NCBI GenBank assembly: GCA_963682175.1
Contig: OY821771.1
Span: 35,236,201 to 35,300,200 of the forward strand
DNA length: 64,000 bases
Reading direction: 5' to 3'
Origin: Triglochin maritima
Lineage: Eukaryota; Streptophyta; Magnoliopsida; Alismatales; Juncaginaceae
Numbering within the stretch: the first letter of the stretch is position 1; each line of letters opens with the position of its first letter. The notes below the pieces were generated by a model. That model did no database searches. It was not told the DNA's origin and saw nothing but the letters and a program-made list of their open reading frames with translations. Shown here piece after piece: positions 58,155 through 64,000 of this stretch. A program made the translations under genes and the position numbers.

Positions 58155-60504
58155 TTACACTACTAGAAAATGGAATATAAGTCGGATATACAAAAGTATA
58201 TACGTTGGATATAAGCCTCCCCAGATCCGACGTCTATGTATATGTCATATATACATAGACGTCGGTCGCATAATATCTGATGTATATACCTAACGCATAG
58301 ACGTCGACCGTTATATACATTTGACGTCTATTCTTTAGGTATAGACGTCGGCTGTTATATACATCCGATGTCTATTCTTTAGGTATAGACGTTGGATATT
58401 ACGCGACCGACGTTTATGCGTATATTTCAAAAGAATAGACGTCGGCTAATACAAACAACACCAAAAACACTGTATAACAGACACATTCATCTTGCACAAA
58501 ATTCGTTCACAAACACAAATACATACACACTTTCATCCACATATACATACAAGCATATATACACAAACACATATATACAAGCATACACATAATCATTGAA
58601 CACACTTAGCATTAATTCATACATAAGAACTTGACATTCATTCTAAAAGTGAGACGATTATATTAAGGCATTCTAATTGATTTTATTAAGGCTCTTTTAT
58701 TAAGTGGTTTTTGGGCCAAGGAAATGGTGATGAAATCCCCCACCTCATCTCCTATAGGTGACTGCCCCTAAGTGTTTTTCATACCTTAATCTAACAAACA
58801 ACACACCAAACAAACACTTACATCACTTTTTGTTCTCATGCAAGTCCTACTAACTAATGCGTGTTTTCTAATTAATGATGAGTGAAAGATATTACGTACG
58901 TACCTTACGCCAGCAATCTACGACAAAAATCGTAAAATAAATAATAAATACGATGAATGGAAATCCTATATGATGAATGACTTAGCAATATTGTCTAATC
59001 TTTTGCTTTAGGTTATTAAAGGTCAAGTTGCTTAAGGGGGACAATGAATTATTAGAAACTAAACATAAATAAACATTTAACTAAACAAAATAAGTTGTTT
59101 TCAGCATAAATAAACATTTAACTAAGCTAAATATTAATAAACATAAATAAATGTACGAACTCACTAAACTAATTGAACATAAGTTTTTTACATGATCTAA
59201 GTTATAGTCTTTTTAATATAAAATCTAAGTTATTATTTTAAAATATCATGTTATTAATAACAATTGAGATTATATATTTTTTGAAATTTTGGCAGAACCT
59301 CACCTAAAATTTGCTATGTAAAAATCTTCAAATCCTGGAATTAACAGGAAAAATTTATAATAGTACAATATATAACCTTGATCTCAATTCCACCCAATTC
59401 ATCACAAACACACTACATCCAAAAGCAGCAGGACATATAATAAATTTGTGAGGGATCCAATCAATAACATGAGCTTTGGTTGTCATCACTACTTTAGATC
59501 TACATTAATAATTTCTATTAAATAATTTTACGCCTAGAATTTAATCAAGAATCTCTCTTCTCTTGGATTAAATTCAGATTTCTTTGTAGAAAAAACAAAA
59601 GGACTTTCTCAATTTATTTTACCAACAAATTCACTTCAGTTGAACTAATCAGTTCAAAGTTGAAGAAAATTGAAGAAACTCGTGGATCGAATTTCAGAAA
59701 GAAGTATTGCTGCATTTCAAAAAACTTGTTGACAAACAACAGATAGTTAATCATCAAATATTACTTAATCCACACTTGCTTACACCACTTTAACAAACAT
59801 TGAACTGAAACTAGCAGATAAAAAATCACACTATACATTCATACATGTTTATACACGAATTTCACAAAAAAGAGCACAAACCAGCACGACGCGCGCCCTC
59901 CTTCGTCTTCAACCCAATTGTCGTCAAACCAAGCTAAAACACAACCAAAATACACCTCACACAAACCAAAACTAACCCAATACCTTTAATGGACCAAAAG
60001 GAACAACCTTTTACATGTGGAGGGTTGGTGGTCGTCACGGAGGAGGGGGTGCGCTGACGGTGGTTGAAGGAGGCTACAGTGGTTGGGGAAGTGGAGGAAG
60101 ACGACCGATGTTGCGAAGGCTAGGGTTTTGGTCGGGTTTTGGTCGAGTTTTGGCCAGAGTGGTCGATGACGGCTAGGGTTATCGTCAGGTTTCGGTAGCT
60201 AACAGAAAAGATAAAAGATAAAAACTGAAGAGATACTTGGCCTTATTAGACCTATAGACGTCGGCTTTCAACCTCACCCGACGTCTATACCCCGACGTCT
60301 ATACGGGATGAGAAATTGACTTCGGATATAACACATATCCGACGTCTGAGGGATATAGATGTCGGATGCCAATGCATGTTCCTACACCCGACGTCTATAG
60401 TAAACAATAGATGTCGGTTGTGAATGAGTCTGACGTCTATAGCTATAGACGTCGGCCTGTAATACATCCGACGTCTATTAGGAGATGAGTATGCACTAGT
60501 GTTA
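58155..60504. mobile_element. Non-autonomous CACTA (En/Spm) transposon
   Basis: The element is 58,158-60,501 (2,344 bp): CACTACTAGAAAATGG at the left, ATGCACTAGTG at the right (complement CACTAGTGCAT), 3-bp TSD TTA on both sides. Subterminal regions (58,220-58,445 and 60,250-60,480) hold about 19 copies of TAGACGTCGG or CCGACGTCTA, the presumed transposase-binding sites. No transposase is present. The interior includes a piece resembling the Athila leader. Confidence 0.9.
58680..59040 (-). repeat. Athila-leader-like segment inside the CACTA element
   Basis: Blocks 'ttattaagtggtttttgggccaagg', 'gtgatgaaatcccccacct', 'cctactaactaatgc', 'taccttacgccagcaatc' and 'tctaatcttttgcttt' occur in the same order as on the plus strand of B's leader (36,958-37,310). 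Identity is clearly lower than between A and B, so the source was an older relative. Orientation is minus relative to the Athila transcript. Confidence 0.8.
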
Positions 60505-61028
60505 GGTGCATGGATGGAACTAAGCACGTGATAACATGAAACCTATTTTTTTCCTTTTTAAAGGTTTTTAAATCAATTTTAATTGAATTATATGTTACTT
60601 TCTATTGGTTGAATTTACCTTTACTATACCAATGTAAAGAATTTAGAGGTAGATGAAGTCAGAGAAAGCTAAGGTGGTATAGTCAACTATTAAAGGGTCT
60701 GGGTGCAAGAAAGTGAGAGAAAATTCTTATCATGCTAAAAAATTGGCTCATTTTTGGTAGACCTGCCAATTGTGTCATGTTTTTGTACCAACATGTTTGA
60801 CAAATCTGTATTCGTGTTAGGATTTCTATTATCATGTTTAGTACAATTTGAAGATAATTCATGTTTAGATTAAAAATAGTTAAATAACATGTTATATTTA
60901 TGTTTTTCTTTCTAAATAACATTTTAATTGACCCTTATTCGTGTAATCATGTCGTGTTCATGTCAAATCGTGTACCAATTATTTTATATTTGTATATTCA
61001 TAAAGCATCATAATAAAGTATTTCAACT
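60505..61028. other. Intergenic, nothing recognised
   Basis: AT-rich sequence without recognisable genes or elements. Confidence 0.5.
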
Positions 61029-61524
61029 ACCAAATTTTTGTGTGTAAAGTCGTATCTATGTCGTTTCGCCATATCGTGTCGTATGATCATGTCCTGTCAA
61101 ATATTGACCGACTTAATTTTTTAGCACAAATTGGCAATCATCACATGCAAATCTTAACAAAGAACCAACCACATCAAAGCACTTGTATAAGCCTAGGTCA
61201 TTTTCGTGCAAGCCCTGGAATTCCTAAAAATGCACAAATTCCATTCCCATCTCATGTGCTAACAATGAGTTTCGGTAATACACACAACCAAATTTTTGTG
61301 TAAAGTCGTATCTATATCGTTTCACCATATCGTGTCGTGTGATCATGTCCTGTCAGATATTGACTGACTTAATTTTTTGGCACAAATTGGCAACCATCAC
61401 ATGCAAATCTTAACTAAGCACCAACCACATCTACAAACCTAGGTCATTTTCGTGCAAGCCCTGGAATTCCTAAAAATGCACAAATTCATGTGCTAACAAT
61501 GAGTTTCGGTAATACACTCAACAC
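61029..61524. repeat. Tandem duplication of a 258-bp unit
   Basis: Copy 1 is 61,029-61,286 and copy 2 is 61,287-61,524. Both run from accaaatttttgtg through 'cgtgcaagccctggaattcc' to 'tttcggtaatacac'. Copy 2 has small deletions. The 87-codon frame over copy 1 is not preserved in copy 2, which argues against coding. Confidence 0.85.
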
Positions 61525-61914
61525 CCCCCCCCCCCCCAAGAAAACCCACAACCATGTGTGGATAGATGTCTACATAATGGGTGAGATGTTATGGTGGACA
61601 TGTTTTGGTAGGAAATGTCCAGCCTAGTCCGAGTCTCCTTTTTTCCTCTTCCTCACTCCATGTGTATTTGTTAGATATATCTTGTTTGAATTGATTAAGT
61701 TAGTTAATTCTTGTGGGACATGTCTTGTGTATTTTTGTTTTAGTATATCTGGTTCACACATCAACACCTATGTCTACATTAAATGATTTAGTTCACTTTA
61801 TGAATGGTCCAATTTTTTTTGTATTTTAGAATTTTGAATTTATATTAGGTAACTTATGTTAGTTGGTTATAGAACTAAGGACAAACTTTACGATTTTACA
61901 TAAGGTCCTCTTAC
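61525..61914. other. Intergenic with a C-homopolymer run
   Basis: About 16 consecutive C residues near 61,524-61,539. Otherwise AT-rich with no recognised feature. Confidence 0.5.
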
Positions 61915-64000
61915 CACTACTACAAAATTAGGATACACCGACGGATAGGTATCAGTCAGTGTAGGTCACGATGCACCGACAAATATCTCTTACCGTCGGT
62001 GTCAACTTACATGGACGAAAACGAAAACCAACACTGACGAATATGATTTTTCGCCTAATATTTTTGTAGTATTCATCGGTCAATTACTCTACACCAACGG
62101 ATAAGTATCATCGCTGTATATTTTTGATAAAACAATCCACAGGAAAATAAAATTTGTCGCGCAAAAAACACCACCGACGGTTAGGTTCCCCTTCACGACG
62201 CATAAGTACCGTTGATGTATTATTTTTAGAATTGTACACTAATGGATATGTTTCGTCGGAGTGGAGTTTTAAAAGGAAACGTTACATACTTATTACATTA
62301 AATACACCGACAAATATGTTAACTTACACCAATACATGCATCCATCGGACAATTAGTAAGGATAGCACCGACAGATACCGTTAACAACACCGATGTGCAT
62401 GTACCGTCGGTGTAGGGTTATATTAGTAATCCCTAGACGAACTCTCTTCATTTCTGGCGCAATCCACCTTCCAGACCTAATCACCGCCTTGACCCCTCCT
62501 CCGCCGTGTTGTCCCTTTGCTCGCCGACGTTGCTCCCATTGCCGCCTCTACTCGCCGCCTGTTGTGACTTTCCTAGACTCCTATAATCACCGCCTCCAAG
62601 TTACCACCTTGACCCAGCTCCACCCCAGCCTCCACCAGCCCATGCCCCCAGTCCCACTCACCACCACTCTCTAGCCACCAAACCCCCTCCACCAACATCG
62701 ACCCAACCCCATTCGATATCCCACCGGCGTCCACCACCCCCAGCTCCACCCACCACCACAACGACCATCATAATCTAATCTGTTTGTTGAATAATTATTA
62801 TGTTTTTAATCCATTAATTAGAATGTAATTGTTATTTGTAGGTTAAAGTGATGATTTTAATGATAATTAGTTTAAATTTGTGATTTTGTATTATTGAAGT
62901 TGTGAAGTTATATTTTAAATGGTTATTTTGATTAATTATATCCATTTTGTGAATTTATTATAGTTTGTATGATTAACTTGATTTTGTATATTGAGTTTGA
63001 GTGATTACCTTTATTATAGTTAGATTAATTAGGTGAATTAACATAAATAGACTTTATTTAATGACTATTAGATTTGTTTGTGAGTTTGTGTTGTCGGTGA
63101 CGATGAATGTGAATTGTATTTAGAATTAAGTGTTAGGATTGGATTTAGGATTGATGATTTAGTTTTAGGATTGTATTAGATTTAAGGTTTAGGATTTAGT
63201 TTTAGGATTGTATTTAGAATTATAATTGATTTAAGATTGGATTAGGATTGTATTGTAATGTATTAAATTGGATTGCATTTAGGATTTAATTGGATTTAGG
63301 ATTGGATTGTATGATTAATTATATTAGTTAGGATTGGATTGTAATAATTAGATTAGTATGTTTATGTTGTAGTGATTTTGTACTTTTAGTTTGTATGATA
63401 GATGTAGATATTGGAATTCAATTGGATTAAGTAGACTTGGGTGTTAGATTAGATTTGGATATGTTTGTTGGATTTGTTAGTAATTTAAGATTTAGGATTT
63501 GATTTAGGATTGAATTTAGTATTTAGGATTGGATTGTAAGATTTAAATTTGATGAATCGACGATGTTGTGATGTTTTTCATACAAAAGTGGACACCTTTT
63601 CTTGTCAATAAAGGTCTTCAGAAAAATTTCGATATCGAAAATATAGGGGATGTTCTGCCGAAATTTAGTTAAATTTTAAATTAAATTTAAATGGGTTTGC
63701 GGTTTGATTATATTGAGTTGGATCTTATATTGATTGTTAAATTGGTTAATTGATTTAGTTATATTGGTTTGGATGAGTGCATGTGTTAATTAGAATTAGT
63801 TAGATTGATAGGAATTTTTAACATGTTATGTTTAACATGTTTTGTTTCAATCAATAGATTTGTTAATAATTTAAGATTTAAGATTTGATTTAGTATTTAG
63901 GATTGGATTGTATGATTTAAGTATGATGAATTGACTATGTCGTTAAAAATGGACACTTTTTCTTGTTAAAACATGTATTTCGAAAAAAAATGATATTAAA
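61915..64000. mobile_element. Left part of a second CACTA transposon, truncated by the window edge
   Basis: Begins CACTACTACAAAATTAGG at 61,915, the classic CACTA terminus. It is followed to about 62,410 by many ACCGACGG/CCGTCGGTG-type subterminal repeats in both orientations. Position 62,440-62,760 is a CT- and Pro-codon-rich stretch without a recognised protein. The right terminus is not in the window, so length and coding content are unknown. This family's motif differs from that of the 58,158 element. Confidence 0.75.
63450..64000. repeat. Long-period direct repeat with GGATTTAGGATT motifs
   Basis: The block 'taatttaagatttaggatttgattta' through 'ggattggattgta' to 'tggacaccttttcttgt' near 63,479-63,605 recurs in diverged form at 63,872-63,975. 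The whole stretch from 63,110 has many short 'ggatttaggattgg' repeats. Confidence 0.65.

Noticed and set aside
62393..62674. 93-codon Pro/Thr-rich frame as a gene
   Set aside because: Low-complexity, inside a CACTA element, and open on both strands.

Overview
This window is plant nuclear DNA, most likely from a eudicot. The evidence is one intron-containing MYB-CC (GARP) transcription-factor gene with canonical GT-AG introns, LTR retrotransposons of the Athila, chromodomain (Tekay/Del-like) Ty3/gypsy and Ty1/copia types, and CACTA, hAT, MULE and PIF/Harbinger DNA transposons. The species cannot be named from the sequence. Only one host gene looks intact: the MYR1/MYR2-like gene at 11,473-13,366 (six coding exons, 370 codons). 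Almost everything else is transposable elements and their debris.

Left part (1-15.6 kb): a diverged Athila-type LTR (to 1,502); a MULE-like element (2,864-4,702) carrying a broken plant-mobile-domain gene; a small hAT-like MITE (5,093-5,384); a chromovirus solo LTR with perfect TSD (8,892-10,850) ending about 350 bp before the MYR promoter; the MYR-like gene; and a hAT-like element (14,269-15,337) that holds a prohibitin exon.

Centre (15.6-48.2 kb): a three-level retrotransposon nest bounded by a 2.3-kb near-identical direct duplication (15,637-17,955 and 45,902-48,238). Element C, a minus-strand chromovirus, lies outermost. Element B, a minus-strand Athila with gag and pol (18,802-39,217, TSD GCAAC), is inserted in C. 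Element A, a plus-strand Athila derivative lacking RT and integrase (20,014-28,983, TSD CCTAT), is inserted in the 3' LTR of B. C has one full LTR and one LTR that lacks 1.34 kb, fused at a 4-bp microhomology to the duplicated flank. The left duplicate still carries what looks like the empty pre-insertion site of C. This arrangement is best explained by an unequal exchange between an empty and a C-bearing homologue, or by an assembly join of two haplotypes.

Right part (48.2-64 kb): an old, multiply broken copia element with 218-bp LTRs (48,997-53,971), a PIF/Harbinger transposase relic (54,624-55,712), a foldback MITE (56,056-56,732), a non-autonomous CACTA element with TTA TSD (58,158-60,501) containing a fragment resembling the Athila 5' leader, a 258-bp tandem duplication, and the left end of a second CACTA element running out of the window.

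The elements' coding regions are damaged: a frameshift and loss of pol in A, a one-base frameshift between gag and pol in B, five nonsense codons but no frameshift in C, and many breaks in the copia element. Two unrelated LTR families carry clusters of perfect palindromes (CGGTCGACCG in the chromoviruses, CCGCCAATTGGCGG in Athila) that no coding feature explains.
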